Source: Altererythrobacter sp. TH136
GTDB lineage: Bacteria; Pseudomonadota; Alphaproteobacteria; Sphingomonadales; Sphingomonadaceae
Reading direction: 5' to 3'
NCBI RefSeq assembly: GCF_007065885.1
Contig: NZ_CP041409.1
Coordinates: 2,527,501-2,591,500, forward strand
DNA: 64,000 bases
Part shown: positions 26,021-35,073 of the stretch, piece by piece
How the letters are laid out: each line of letters starts with the position of its first letter
How positions within the stretch are numbered: the stretch's first letter is position 1
Program-made: the position numbers and the translations under genes
The notes under the pieces: model-generated
The model's input: the letters and a program-made list of their open reading frames with translations, nothing else
Database searches by the model: none
Told to the model about the DNA's origin: nothing

Positions 26021-27162
26021 GCTTTGCAGTCGACCGGTTGATCCTGACGCCGGACGATATCGACCTCGCGCAATCGCCGCTCGCGGGTCAGTTGGACGCC
26101 GAGACCTATGTGCTCGGCGCGTTCAACCCGGCGTTGACCCGATTGCCGAACGGCAACCTGCTGATGATGGTCCGGGTGGCGGAAGCGCTGCGTCAGCCGG
26201 TGCGGGACGGCAACGTCCATGCCATCCGCTGGGATAGCGATGGCAGAGGCGGTCGCTTCGTGCTCGACGCGTGGCCGCTCCAGTTCGCCGACACCGCGGA
26301 CCCGCGCAAGTTCGAGCTGCGGGGCTATGGCTGGAAGGTCATGGCGCTGACCTCGCTGTCGTGGCTGCTGCCGGTCGAATTGACGCCTGACGGGCTGGAG
26401 CGGGTGGCGATCCACTATGACAAGGCGATTGCGCCGGCGGGCAGCTATCAGTGCTATGGCGTGGAGGACGCGCGGATCAGCAAGGTTGGCGAACGCTACC
26501 TGATGACCACCTGCTCGGTCAGCCCGGAGCGGCACTCGACGACCCTCTACAGCTCGGGCGATGCGCTCGATTGGCGGTTCGAAGGGATCGCGCTCGATCA
26601 CCAGAACAAGGACATGCTGATCTTCGAAGGCCTGATCGATGATCAGTATTGGGCGCAGACCCGGCCGCTGGGACAGCTGTTCTTCGCCTATCCACCCGGC
26701 AGCGAGTGGCACGCGGGGCCATCGATCAACCACGCCACCAGCCCGGACGCGCTCCACTGGAAGCCGCATATCGAGCCCGCGATCCGGCCCCATGCCGGCA
26801 CGGCCGCGACCGCGCGGATCGGCGGCGGCACCCCGCCGGTCCTGACCGAGATCGCGGGGCGACGCGGCTGGCTGAGCCTGTGGCATGGGGTGGAGCCCAA
26901 GGAGATCGTCGGCATTTATCGCACGTACTGGTCGCTGCTGGACCCGGATGAGCCGTGGAAGGTGCTCGCCACCAGTCACCCCCCGTTGATCGAGGCAAAC
27001 CCGGACCTGACCCGGCCGATCGAGCACCAGATGTACGTGCGCGATGTGGTCTTCACCACCGGCATCGTTGACGCCGGCGACCACTTCGTCGTCGCAAGCG
27101 GCGAGGCTGATCTGGCCTGCCGGATAACGCACGTTCCCAAGAGCGCATTCGTGCCATCGTAG
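26017..27162 (+). CDS. Glycoside hydrolase family 130-like protein
   Basis: A 381-residue five-bladed beta-propeller protein related to beta-mannoside phosphorylases. Seen motifs: GAFNPALTRLPNGNLLMMVR, the catalytic-acid region YGVEDARIS, KDMLIFEGLIDDQYW, and GGGTPPVLTE with GWLSLWHGVEP. The GH130 phosphate-binding residues cannot be confirmed by eye, so phosphorylase versus hydrolase stays open. Coupled to the preceding SDR by ATGA overlap and embedded between hisH and hisA, which is unusual. Confidence 0.8.
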   Translation: MSFAVDRLILTPDDIDLAQSPLAGQLDAETYVLGAFNPALTRLPNGNLLMMVRVAEALRQPVRDGNVHAIRWDSDGRGGRFVLDAWPLQFADTADPRKFELRGYGWKVMALTSLSWLLPVELTPDGLERVAIHYDKAIAPAGSYQCYGVEDARISKVGERYLMTTCSVSPERHSTTLYSSGDALDWRFEGIALDHQNKDMLIFEGLIDDQYWAQTRPLGQLFFAYPPGSEWHAGPSINHATSPDALHWKPHIEPAIRPHAGTAATARIGGGTPPVLTEIAGRRGWLSLWHGVEPKEIVGIYRTYWSLLDPDEPWKVLATSHPPLIEANPDLTRPIEHQMYVRDVVFTTGIVDAGDHFVVASGEADLACRITHVPKSAFVPS

Positions 27163-27209
27163 AATTTGCCCGCGTGACGACCGCGGGCGGCGGTGATAGC
27201 GGCGCCGCC

Positions 27210-27938
27210 ATGATCGTATTCCCCGCCATCGACCTCAAATCCGGCCAGGTGGTGCGCCTGGCCGAAGGCGACATGGATCGCGCCACCGTCTATGGCGACG
27301 ATCCCGCGGCGCAGGCGGCGCTGTTTGCCGATGCGGGGGCTGAACACCTCCATGTGGTCGATCTTGACGGGTCGTTCGCGGGCCAGGCCGAGAACCGCGC
27401 CGCGGTTGAGGCCATCGTGGCCAAATTTCCCGGATATGTGCAGCTTGGCGGCGGCATCCGCACCCGCGCGGCGGTCGAAGGCTGGTTTGACCTGGGCGTG
27501 GCGCGCGTCGTCATGGGTACCGCGGCGCTGAAAGACCCGCAGTTCGTGCGCGATATGGCCGGCGCGTTCCCCGGCGGCGTCGTGGTCGCGGTCGACGCGC
27601 GTGACGGGATGGTCGCGACCGAGGGCTGGGCGGAGGTGTCGGACGTTCCCGCAGCCGATCTCGCGCGCCGGTTCGAGGACGCGGGAGTGGCCGCGCTGTT
27701 GTTTACCGATATCGGCCGCGATGGCTTGCTGAAAGGCGTCAACATCGACGCGACGGTTGAACTTGCCCGGCGGGTGGATATTCCGGTGATCGCCAGTGGC
27801 GGGGTCAAGGGGATCGACGACATCCACTTGCTGTCCCTCTACGCCAGCGACGGGATCGAAGGCGTGATCACCGGGCGGGCGTTGTACGACGGGCGGCTCG
27901 ACCTTGCGACCGCGATCGCGATGGCGAACCGCGCGTGA
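27210..27938 (+). CDS. hisA: ProFAR isomerase HisA
   Basis: Phosphoribosylformimino-5-aminoimidazole carboxamide ribotide isomerase, a TIM-barrel. [19 protein letters not shown] carries the catalytic Asp, [12 protein letters not shown] and LGGGIRT follow, and the second Asp is in [17 protein letters not shown] 27210 gives the standard N-terminus, so the open frame upstream is ignored. It overlaps hisF in a GTGA junction. Confidence 0.96.
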   Translation: MIVFPAIDLKSGQVVRLAEGDMDRATVYGDDPAAQAALFADAGAEHLHVVDLDGSFAGQAENRAAVEAIVAKFPGYVQLGGGIRTRAAVEGWFDLGVARVVMGTAALKDPQFVRDMAGAFPGGVVVAVDARDGMVATEGWAEVSDVPAADLARRFEDAGVAALLFTDIGRDGLLKGVNIDATVELARRVDIPVIASGGVKGIDDIHLLSLYASDGIEGVITGRALYDGRLDLATAIAMANRA

Positions 27939-28693
27939 CCGTTCGCATCCGCGTCATCCCGTGCCTGGATGTGGCTGACGGGCGGGTGGTGAAAGGCGTC
28001 AACTTCGTCGATCTGCAGGACGCCGGCGATCCGGTGGAGCAGGCCAGGGCCTATGACGCAGCGGGGGCCGACGAGCTGTGCTTCCTCGACATTTCCGCCA
28101 GCAACGAAGGGCGGGGCACGCTGCTCGATGTCGTTCGCCGGACTGCCGAGGTGTGCTTCATGCCGCTTACGGTGGGCGGCGGCGTGCGGTCGGTGGACGA
28201 CGCCCGGGCGCTGCTATTGGCCGGGGCCGACAAGGTGGCGGTGAATTCGGCCGCCGTCGCGCGCCCTGAGGTGGTGGGCGATGTCGCCGCGCGCTTCGGC
28301 AGCCAGTGTGTCGTCGCCTCGATCGACGCGCGGCGAAGCGGCGAGCGGTGGGAGATCTTCACCCACGGCGGGCGCCGCGCGACCGGCATCGATGCGGTGG
28401 ACCACGCGATCAATCTGGCGCGTCTGGGGGCGGGCGAGTTGCTGGTGACCTCGATGGATGGAGACGGGACGCAAGCGGGCTACGACCTGGCCCTGACCCG
28501 GGCGATCGCCGATGCGGTGCCGGTCCCGGTCGTCGCCAGCGGCGGGGTGGGCTCGTTGCAGCATCTGGTCGACGGGGTGGTGGAGGGGCACGCCAGCGCC
28601 GTGCTCGCGGCCTCGATCTTCCACTTCGGCAAGCACACGATCGGCGAGGCACACGCCGCCTTGCGCGCTGCCGGATTGCCTGCGCGCGCCTGA
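27935..28693 (+). CDS. hisF: Imidazole glycerol phosphate synthase, cyclase subunit
   Basis: Closes the imidazole ring using ammonia from His[21 protein letters not shown] holds the catalytic Asp and Lys; [22 protein letters not shown] and [14 protein letters not shown] (second Asp) are intact. Start is GTG 27935, overlapping the hisA stop. A small palindrome, CGTCCCG-TGG-CGGGACG (28696-28712), lies three bases after the stop and may be a processing or attenuation hairpin ahead of the PEP-CTERM gene. Confidence 0.96.
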   Translation: MTVRIRVIPCLDVADGRVVKGVNFVDLQDAGDPVEQARAYDAAGADELCFLDISASNEGRGTLLDVVRRTAEVCFMPLTVGGGVRSVDDARALLLAGADKVAVNSAAVARPEVVGDVAARFGSQCVVASIDARRSGERWEIFTHGGRRATGIDAVDHAINLARLGAGELLVTSMDGDGTQAGYDLALTRAIADAVPVPVVASGGVGSLQHLVDGVVEGHASAVLAASIFHFGKHTIGEAHAALRAAGLPARA

Positions 28694-28765
28694 CCCGTCC
28701 CGTGGCGGGACGCCGTCCACAACACCATTGGCAAGCCACCGCGATGCGAGCCTTGGTCCTCAGCC

Positions 28766-28921
28766 ATGCGGATCGCCATTTCTCTCGTAGTTCTCTTCAT
28801 CGCGTCGCCGGCCATGGCGGCGGGAACGGCGGTGCCCGAACCTTCGGGCCTGGCACTGTTCGGACTGGGGGTGCTCGGCGTGATCGTTGGTCGCCGCGGC
28901 GCGCGCCGGCGGCGCGACTGA
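28766..28921 (+). CDS. Minimal PEP-CTERM protein within the histidine block
   Basis: A 51-residue protein that is nothing but an N-terminal signal peptide (MRIAISLVVLFIASPAMAAG) joined to a PEP-CTERM sorting tail: VPEPSGLALFGLGVLG, one hydrophobic segment and a basic end GRRGARRRRD. PEP-CTERM tails are cut by exosortase (EpsH/XrtA type), usually in EPS-producing Gram-negatives. After processing only about five residues would remain, so it may be a decoy, an exosortase substrate peptide or a regulator. No exosortase gene is in the window. It has no strong ribosome site. Confidence 0.75.
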   Translation: MRIAISLVVLFIASPAMAAGTAVPEPSGLALFGLGVLGVIVGRRGARRRRD

Positions 28922-28961
28922 CGGCTTGACCTGACCGGTCGCCTCCCGCCATGCACGGCGG

Positions 28962-29279
28962 GTGGATACCCTGACCCGCCTCGAAAGCACCATCGCCCAG
29001 CGCCTCGGCTCGGGCGAGCCCGGTTCCAGTTATGTTGCGCAGCTTCACGCGCGCGGCTTGCCCGTGATTGCGCGCAAGCTGGGAGAGGAAGCGGTCGAAG
29101 CGGTGATCGCCGCGCTGGCGGGCGATCGGGCCGAGCTCGTCGGCGAAGCGGCGGACGTCTTGTTCCACCTGCTGATCCTGCTCGGCGAGAAGGGCGTGCC
29201 GCTGGCCGACGTGCTGGCCGAGCTGGACCGGCGGGAGGGGACTTCCGGCCTCGATGAAAAAGCCGCCAGGAGTGCCTGA
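28962..29279 (+). CDS. hisE: Phosphoribosyl-ATP pyrophosphatase
   Basis: Second step of histidine synthesis, hydrolysing PR-ATP to PR-AMP. 105 residues, all-helical MazG-like fold: ARKLGEEAVEAVIAAL and ELVGEAADVLFHLLILL carry the metal-binding Glu/Asp residues. Start is GTG 28962. A hairpin CCCGCC-ATGCAC-GGCGGG (28945-28962) reaches into the start codon and hides the only purine-rich stretch, so translation may be partly occluded. The stop overlaps the HIT gene start. Confidence 0.94.
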   Translation: MDTLTRLESTIAQRLGSGEPGSSYVAQLHARGLPVIARKLGEEAVEAVIAALAGDRAELVGEAADVLFHLLILLGEKGVPLADVLAELDRREGTSGLDEKAARSA

Positions 29280-29653
29280 TGCCGATTGATCCCACCGCGC
29301 CGTACGACGACCAGAATATCTTCGCCAGGCTGCTGCGCGGCGAGATCCCGTCCACCCGCGTGTACGAAGATGAATGGGCGGTCGCATTCCACGACATCGC
29401 GCCGCAATCGCCGGTGCATATCCTGGTGATCCCCCGCGGCGCTTACGTCAGCTGGGACGATTTCTCCGCCCGCGCGTCCGATGGCGAGATTGCGGGCTTT
29501 GCCCGGGCCATCGGGCAAGTGGCGCGCGACGCGGGACTGGTCGAGAACGGTTACCGCGTGCTGTACAATATCGGCCGTGACGGGGGGCAGGAAGTCGCTC
29601 ACCTGCATGCGCATATCTTCGGCGGACGCCCGCTGGGGCGGATGATCGGCTGA
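29279..29653 (+). CDS. HIT family protein (HinT-like)
   Basis: A 124-residue histidine-triad nucleotide-binding protein. The triad is HLHAHIFGG, preceded by the strand VHILVIPRGAYVS and the motif NIFARLLRGEIP. HinT enzymes hydrolyse nucleoside phosphoramidates, such as lysyl-AMP adducts. ATG 29279 overlaps the hisE stop codon by one base, so it is cotranslated; a HIT gene right after hisE is usual in alphaproteobacteria. Confidence 0.92.
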   Translation: MPIDPTAPYDDQNIFARLLRGEIPSTRVYEDEWAVAFHDIAPQSPVHILVIPRGAYVSWDDFSARASDGEIAGFARAIGQVARDAGLVENGYRVLYNIGRDGGQEVAHLHAHIFGGRPLGRMIG

Positions 29654-29715
29654 ACGCCACGCGCTGACCTTCGTTAGTTGCCAGCGGAGTCGCGCTGCGG
29701 CTAAGGCCGCTGCCA

Positions 29716-30164
29716 ATGACGGTTAACCTATCGCTACCCGGTGGTCTGATCGACGGCCCGCGTCACCTGTATGCAGTGCGCGCGTATTACGAGGACACCG
29801 ATCTTTCGGGGATCGTGTACCACGCCAACTACCTTCGCTGGTTCGAACGCGCGCGGAGCGACCTGCTGCGGCTGCTCAAGATCGACCAGCGCAGCGCGGT
29901 CGAAGCGGGTGAGGGCGCCTATGCCGTGGCAGACCTTGCCATCCGGTATGTGCGGCCGGCCAGGCTGGATGACACCGTCATCATCGAGACTCGTTGCCTC
30001 GATCTCGGCGCGGCCAGCGTCCGCATTCAACAACGCGCCACCCGGGATGGTGAGCTGATCGCCGAGCAATCCGTCCGCGTCGGCTTCATCGATCCCGCCG
30101 GGCGGCCCCGGCGCCAGCGGGCCGAATGGCGCGCCGCCTTTGCACAATTTGCAGAAAGACCTGA

Positions 30165-30168
<4 letters not shown>
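29716..30168 (+). CDS. ybgC: Tol-Pal system acyl-CoA thioesterase YbgC
   Basis: Hot-dog-fold thioesterase that starts the tol-pal operon. The motif YYEDTDLSGIVYHANYLRWFERAR contains the catalytic Asp and the first helix of the fold. 150 residues. The stop overlaps the tolQ start by four bases (ATGA). In other bacteria YbgC acts on short-chain or phospholipid-derived acyl-CoA and associates with the Tol proteins; its role in envelope stability is indirect. Confidence 0.92.
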
Positions 30169-30871
<703 letters not shown>

Positions 30872-30872
<1 letters not shown>

Positions 30873-31309
30873 TGGCGATGGGTTTGCACGCGAAGAAACG
30901 CGGGCGGCGTGGCCGTGCGCCGATGGCGGAGATCAACGTCACTCCGCTGGTCGATGTGATGCTGGTGCTGCTGATCATCTTCATGGTGACCGCGCCGCTG
31001 CTGACCGCGGGCGTGCCGATCGAACTGCCTGACAGCCGGGCCAACCCGATCGACCAGAATCCTGAGCAGGTGACCGTGTCGATCGACCGCGACGGGTACA
31101 TCTTCATCGACAAGGAGCGCGTGGCGGTCGGCGGCTTTCCCGATGCGCTGGCGCAGTTGAATGCAAGCGGCGGCGAACCGCCGGTGGTGACGCTGCGTGC
31201 GGATAAGGAACTGGATTACGGCCGTGTCATGGCGGTGATGGGGGAGTTGAACCGGGGCGGGTTCAATTCAATCTCGCTGGTCACCAACAGTTCAGTGTCG
31301 GCCCCATAG
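30872..31309 (+). CDS. tolR: TolR, stator partner of TolQ
   Basis: A 145-residue ExbD/TolR protein. The single N-terminal span carries the proton-translocating Asp in INVTPLVDVMLVLLIIFMV, followed by a periplasmic domain with AVGGFPDALAQLN and LRADKELDYGRVMAVM. ATG 30872 overlaps the tolQ stop. It links the stator to peptidoglycan. Confidence 0.95.
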
Positions 31310-31322
31310 CGCGGCGATACCG

Positions 31323-32237
31323 ATGATTTTCGCCAATCTTCGCCGCGAGGAGCGCCTGGGACTGGGAATCGCCCTGGCGCTGCATCTTGCCCTTGGAGCG
31401 GCGCTGCTGGTGCAGCCGGCGAAGCGCACGTTGATTCCGCCGACCGAGAAGATGACGGTCAACCTCGCGACCGACGTGGGCCTGGAGGCCACCGCGCCCG
31501 AGCCCGTGCCGGAAAGCGCCGCCGCTGTCGCGCCGATGCTTGCTCCTGAGCCTGCGCCGCCGGCAGAGGCGGTGCCGCAACCGGCGACCGCAACCCCGAT
31601 CGAGCGGCCTCAACCGGTCGCCGCCCCGGCTCCTGCGCCGAGGCCCGTTCCGCGGGCCGCTGCGGTGCCGCAGCCAAAGCCGGTTCCGCGTGCGACCACC
31701 GCGCCCCGAGCGAAGCCGGTCGCGCGTTCCACCTCCGCGCCGCAAGCACGGCCCGCCGCACCGTCCAGCGAGCCGCGTCGGCGGCCCGATGCGCCTGCCA
31801 GCCAGTCCCGTTCCACTCCCAAGCCGGCGGGCGGCAGCCGGATTGGCGCGGACTTTCTGCCGGGCGCCGGCACCAGCACCGCCACCCGCGAAACGCGCGT
31901 TCCGGCAAGCCAGATCGGCGCCAGCGCCAAGGCGTCATTGGTCCAGTCGATCGCGCGGGAGATCAAGCCCAGGTGGCAGCCGCCAGACGGGCCTGACGTG
32001 GACCAGATCACCACGTACCTGCGCTTCCGGCTCAACACCGATGGCAGCCTGCAGGGACGCCCGGAACTGGTCCGGCAGACCGGAATCAACGATACCAATC
32101 GCGCACAGGCCGGACGCCATGCCGAACAAGCGATCCGTGCCGTGCAACTGGCGGCGCCGTTCGACCTGCCGGACGAATACTACGACGCGTGGAAGCTCGT
32201 CGGACCCTTTGGATTTGACTGGAAACTGGCCCAATGA
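31323..32237 (+). CDS. tolA: TolA-like envelope-spanning protein
   Basis: A 304-residue TolA analogue. One N-terminal transmembrane helix (GLGIALALHLALGAALLV), a long Pro/Ala/Arg-rich extended domain (about residues 50-190, with repeated PRPVPRA/KPVPRAT units) instead of the coiled-coil of gammaproteobacteria, and a C-terminal TolA/TonB-like domain (REIKPRWQPPDGPDVDQIT onward). It sits between tolR and tolB, which supports the name; the low-complexity middle alone would not. Confidence 0.88.
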   Translation: MIFANLRREERLGLGIALALHLALGAALLVQPAKRTLIPPTEKMTVNLATDVGLEATAPEPVPESAAAVAPMLAPEPAPPAEAVPQPATATPIERPQPVAAPAPAPRPVPRAAAVPQPKPVPRATTAPRAKPVARSTSAPQARPAAPSSEPRRRPDAPASQSRSTPKPAGGSRIGADFLPGAGTSTATRETRVPASQIGASAKASLVQSIAREIKPRWQPPDGPDVDQITTYLRFRLNTDGSLQGRPELVRQTGINDTNRAQAGRHAEQAIRAVQLAAPFDLPDEYYDAWKLVGPFGFDWKLAQ

Positions 32238-33610
32238 TCAAAACCCTCGCCACCCTTCTGCTGCTGACCACCGCGCTGCCGCTGGCTGCGCAGGATCTGG
32301 GGCAGAAACCGCCTGCCGACACCCCCGTCGAGACGACCGAGGAGGAGGGGCTGTCAGGCTCGGTGAGTTTCGAGGGTAATCTGGAAGACCTCGGCATCGC
32401 GATCCCCGCTTTCGCCACCGACCGCCAGGCTCCGACCCCCGCGAACGCGGGGGGCACCGTGGCGCTGGGCCGCGAACTGGCGCAGGTCGTGTTCAACGAT
32501 TTGAGGAACAACGGACTGTTCAAGCCGGTCGGTCCGGGCTCCCTGCCGCAGCCGACTTATGGCGAGATCACCGCGCCCGCCTGGGCCACGTGGTCCGGCC
32601 GCAGTGCCGAAATGCTGGTGGAGGGATACGTCCGCGCGGGCGCCGACGGACGCCTGACCGTGGGCTGCTATCTCTACGATGTGCAGTTGCAGAAGGAACT
32701 GGCGCGCGCGGGCTGGGTGGTCCAGCCGGTCGACTGGCGGCGCGCGGCGCACAAGTGCGCGGACCTCGTCTATTCGCGCCTGTCGGGTGAGAGCCCGTTC
32801 TTCGACAGCCGCATCGCCTATATCGCCGAGACCGGTCCCAAGGATAACCGGGTGAAGCGCCTGGCGATCATGGATTCGGACGGGGCGAACCACCGCTTCA
32901 TCACCAACGGCCGGGCGACCGCGCTGACCCCGCGCTACTCGCCCGATTACCGCAAGCTGATGTACCTCAGCTACGTCGACAAGAACCCGCGCATTTATGT
33001 CTATGACATCGGCACCGGGCGGCAGACGCTGGTGACGCAGTCCACCAACCCCACTTTCGCCCCGCGCTGGTCGCCGGACGGGCAGTGGGTGCTGTATTCG
33101 ATGGCCGTGGCGGGGAACACCGACATCTACCGCGTGCCGGCATCAGGCGGACAAAGCATCCGGCTGACCACCACGCCGGGGATCGACATCGGCGGCTCCT
33201 ATTCACCCGACGGCCGCCAGATCGTGTTCGAAAGCGACCGGTCGGGCACTCAGCAATGTTATGTCATGAACGCGGACGGGTCCAACCAGCGGCGGATCAG
33301 CTTTGGCGGCGGACGGTGCGCGACCCCGGAATGGAGCCCGCGCGGTGACCAGATCGCATTCACCAATGCCAGCAACTTCCGCATTTCCGTTATGAACCCG
33401 TCCGGCGGCGGCGTGCGCACGCTGACTAGTGGGTGGCAGGACGAGGCGCCGACGTGGTCCCCCAATGGCCGCGTGATCCAGTTCTTCCGCACCGAGCGGG
33501 GGAGCGGCAAGGCCGCGCTGTACCAGGTCGATCTGACCGGCCGCAACGAACGCCGGCTGCCCACTCCGGTGGACGCGTCGGACCCGGCATGGGGACCAAT
33601 CCTGCCGTAA
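32234..33610 (+). CDS. tolB: TolB periplasmic beta-propeller
   Basis: A 458-residue periplasmic protein with a signal peptide (MIKTLATLLLLTTALPLAAQ), an N-terminal alpha/beta domain (residues about 40-170) and a six-bladed propeller with repeated PxWSPDG units: FAPRWSPDGQWVLY, GGSYSPDGRQIVFES, ATPEWSPRGDQIAF, EAPTWSPNGRVIQFF. It binds Pal and is released by TolA during outer-membrane constriction. It overlaps tolA by four bases (ATGA). Confidence 0.96.
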   Translation: MIKTLATLLLLTTALPLAAQDLGQKPPADTPVETTEEEGLSGSVSFEGNLEDLGIAIPAFATDRQAPTPANAGGTVALGRELAQVVFNDLRNNGLFKPVGPGSLPQPTYGEITAPAWATWSGRSAEMLVEGYVRAGADGRLTVGCYLYDVQLQKELARAGWVVQPVDWRRAAHKCADLVYSRLSGESPFFDSRIAYIAETGPKDNRVKRLAIMDSDGANHRFITNGRATALTPRYSPDYRKLMYLSYVDKNPRIYVYDIGTGRQTLVTQSTNPTFAPRWSPDGQWVLYSMAVAGNTDIYRVPASGGQSIRLTTTPGIDIGGSYSPDGRQIVFESDRSGTQQCYVMNADGSNQRRISFGGGRCATPEWSPRGDQIAFTNASNFRISVMNPSGGGVRTLTSGWQDEAPTWSPNGRVIQFFRTERGSGKAALYQVDLTGRNERRLPTPVDASDPAWGPILP

Positions 33611-33671
33611 GAGCATTCCCATCAGGGGAGCACGGGTCGCACCGACCGACGATTTCAATCAGGAGAACACC

Positions 33672-34190
33672 ATGAACCGTCGCATCGTCATCACCGCGCT
33701 ATTGGCCGGCACCGCCGTGCTGGGCGCGTGCAAGAAGGAGCCCCCCGCTTCTCTTCCGCCGGACCCCGTGCCGACCTCCACCAGTTCAGGATCATTGGGC
33801 GGCGATAGCGGCGGTGCGGCGGTGCTCGGCACTCAAGGGCACTTCGTGAACGCGGTAAACGGCCAGAACGTGATCTATTTCGACACCGACCAATACAACG
33901 TGGACAGCGCCGACGCTGCCGCGCTGCAGACCCAGGCGGCGTATCTGAACCAGTATCCGCAACTGGCCATCACGGTGGAAGGGCATGCCGATGAGCGCGG
34001 CACGCGCGAGTACAATCTTGCGCTCGGTGAGCGGAGAGCGAACGCGGCGAAGAACTACCTGGTCAGCCTCGGCGTCGCGGCCAGCCGCATCAACACCGTC
34101 AGCTATGGCAAGGAACGCCCCGTCGCGCTCGGTTCGGACGATGCCTCGTGGGCTCAGAACCGCCGCGCCGTATCGGTGGTGGTGAACTAA
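33672..34190 (+). CDS. pal: Peptidoglycan-associated lipoprotein Pal
   Basis: A 172-residue outer-membrane lipoprotein. Lipobox LGAC at residue 20, a Ser/Gly linker, then an OmpA-like peptidoglycan-binding domain: VIYFDTDQYNVDS, ITVEGHADERGTREYNLALGERRANA (diaminopimelate-binding Asp and Arg) and VSYGKERPVALG. An aggag ribosome site precedes ATG 33672. It ends the tol-pal operon; no ybgF/cpoB follows, unlike the enterobacterial arrangement. Confidence 0.96.
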   Translation: MNRRIVITALLAGTAVLGACKKEPPASLPPDPVPTSTSSGSLGGDSGGAAVLGTQGHFVNAVNGQNVIYFDTDQYNVDSADAAALQTQAAYLNQYPQLAITVEGHADERGTREYNLALGERRANAAKNYLVSLGVAASRINTVSYGKERPVALGSDDASWAQNRRAVSVVVN

Positions 34191-34351
34191 CGCAGGAAGA
34201 TGGACGGCGCGGGCAGCCCACCCAACGAGGGCAGTGCGCCCGCGCCGTTCCCGCCCCCGCCGTGCAGCGCGGGTGATCCCAAGGCGAGCGAAGCCATCGC
34301 GAGCGTCGAGGCGACCGCGGCGATCATCAGTTGAGAGCTCATCTTGCGCAT
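34187..34351 (-). CDS. Possible small secreted Gly-rich protein
   Basis: A 54-residue open frame: MRKMSSQLMIAAVASTLAMA forms a convincing signal peptide, followed by a Gly/Pro/Leu-rich tail (HGGGGNGAGALPSLGGL). It overlaps the pal stop by four bases on the opposite strand. A promoter-like pair (TTGCAA, 17 bases, TAATTG) lies just upstream, overlapping the palindrome at 34377. An in-frame ATG at 34342 is an alternative start. Nothing like it is recognised; it may be lineage-specific or spurious. Confidence 0.4.
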   Translation of the reverse strand: MRKMSSQLMIAAVASTLAMASLALGSPALHGGGGNGAGALPSLGGLPAPSIFLR

Positions 34352-34376
34352 GACAGGTTTCAATTAGGGACTTTGA

Positions 34377-34391
34377 TGTTGCATTGCAACA
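34377..34391. promoter_or_regulatory. Perfect 7-1-7 palindrome in pal / J-domain gap
   Basis: TGTTGCA-T-TGCAACA is a perfect inverted repeat in an AT-richer stretch between pal and the J-domain gene. It overlaps the -35-like TTGCAA of the small minus-strand ORF, so it could be a regulator-binding site. No known consensus is matched with certainty. Confidence 0.35.
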
Positions 34392-34463
34392 AAATCCCTT
34401 CGTTCGCTTTCAATTGCCGGTGGCACCGCCTAGGTCGGCCACGATGACAATCGGAAATCCCAC

Positions 34464-34997
34464 ATGACCGGCGCGCGGCGCTCAAGCGACTGGGGCTTCC
34501 CCCGCTGGCGGGGTTATGGCGGTAGCCGTGAAACAACGACGGTGCGGCTGTGCGATCGTCACGGGTGCGAGGATCCGGGCAACTGTCCCGCGCCCAAAAG
34601 CCCCAACACCCCCGAAAGATGGTATTTCTGCCAGCGGCATGCGGCCGAATACAACAGCAAGTGGGACTATTTCGAAGGCCTCAGCAAGGAAGAGGCGGCC
34701 GAGCGGGCGCGCACCGAGAAGCGCGATAACGACGGATACGCAGAATCCGCGCACTATGGATGGTCGGGCAGCGGCGACGGCAGCCGCAGCGCTGACGAGA
34801 TGCGGGCCCTCGAAATCATCGGGGTCGAAGCTGACGCGGACTTCGCAGCGATCAAGAAAGCCTGGCGCGAAAAAGCCAAACAGGTGCACCCGGATCTTAA
34901 ACCCGGCGATGCCGCGGCTGCGGCCGAATTCCAGAAGCTGCAACTGGCCTACGACATCCTTCGTCAGGCTGAGGAAAGGCGCGTATGGAAGGGCTGA
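34464..34997 (+). CDS. J domain-containing protein (alphaproteobacterial DnaJ-like)
   Basis: A 177-residue protein with a C-terminal J domain: ALEIIGVEADADFAAIKKAW, the invariant HPD in KQVHPDLKPGD, and FQKLQLAYDIL. The N-terminal half has a Cys/His cluster (CDRHGCEDPGNC, then YFCQRHAAEYN) that could bind a metal. This architecture is widespread in alphaproteobacteria and likely recruits DnaK to unknown clients. ATG 34464. No dnaK nearby. Confidence 0.85.
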   Translation: MTGARRSSDWGFPRWRGYGGSRETTTVRLCDRHGCEDPGNCPAPKSPNTPERWYFCQRHAAEYNSKWDYFEGLSKEEAAERARTEKRDNDGYAESAHYGWSGSGDGSRSADEMRALEIIGVEADADFAAIKKAWREKAKQVHPDLKPGDAAAAAEFQKLQLAYDILRQAEERRVWKG

Positions 34998-35073
34998 CGG
35001 CGATTGGCTCCCGCCGCCTTCCCGGACACGGTGCGGACGCCGCACGTTTCCGGAAAGGCGGGGAGCCGCCCGC

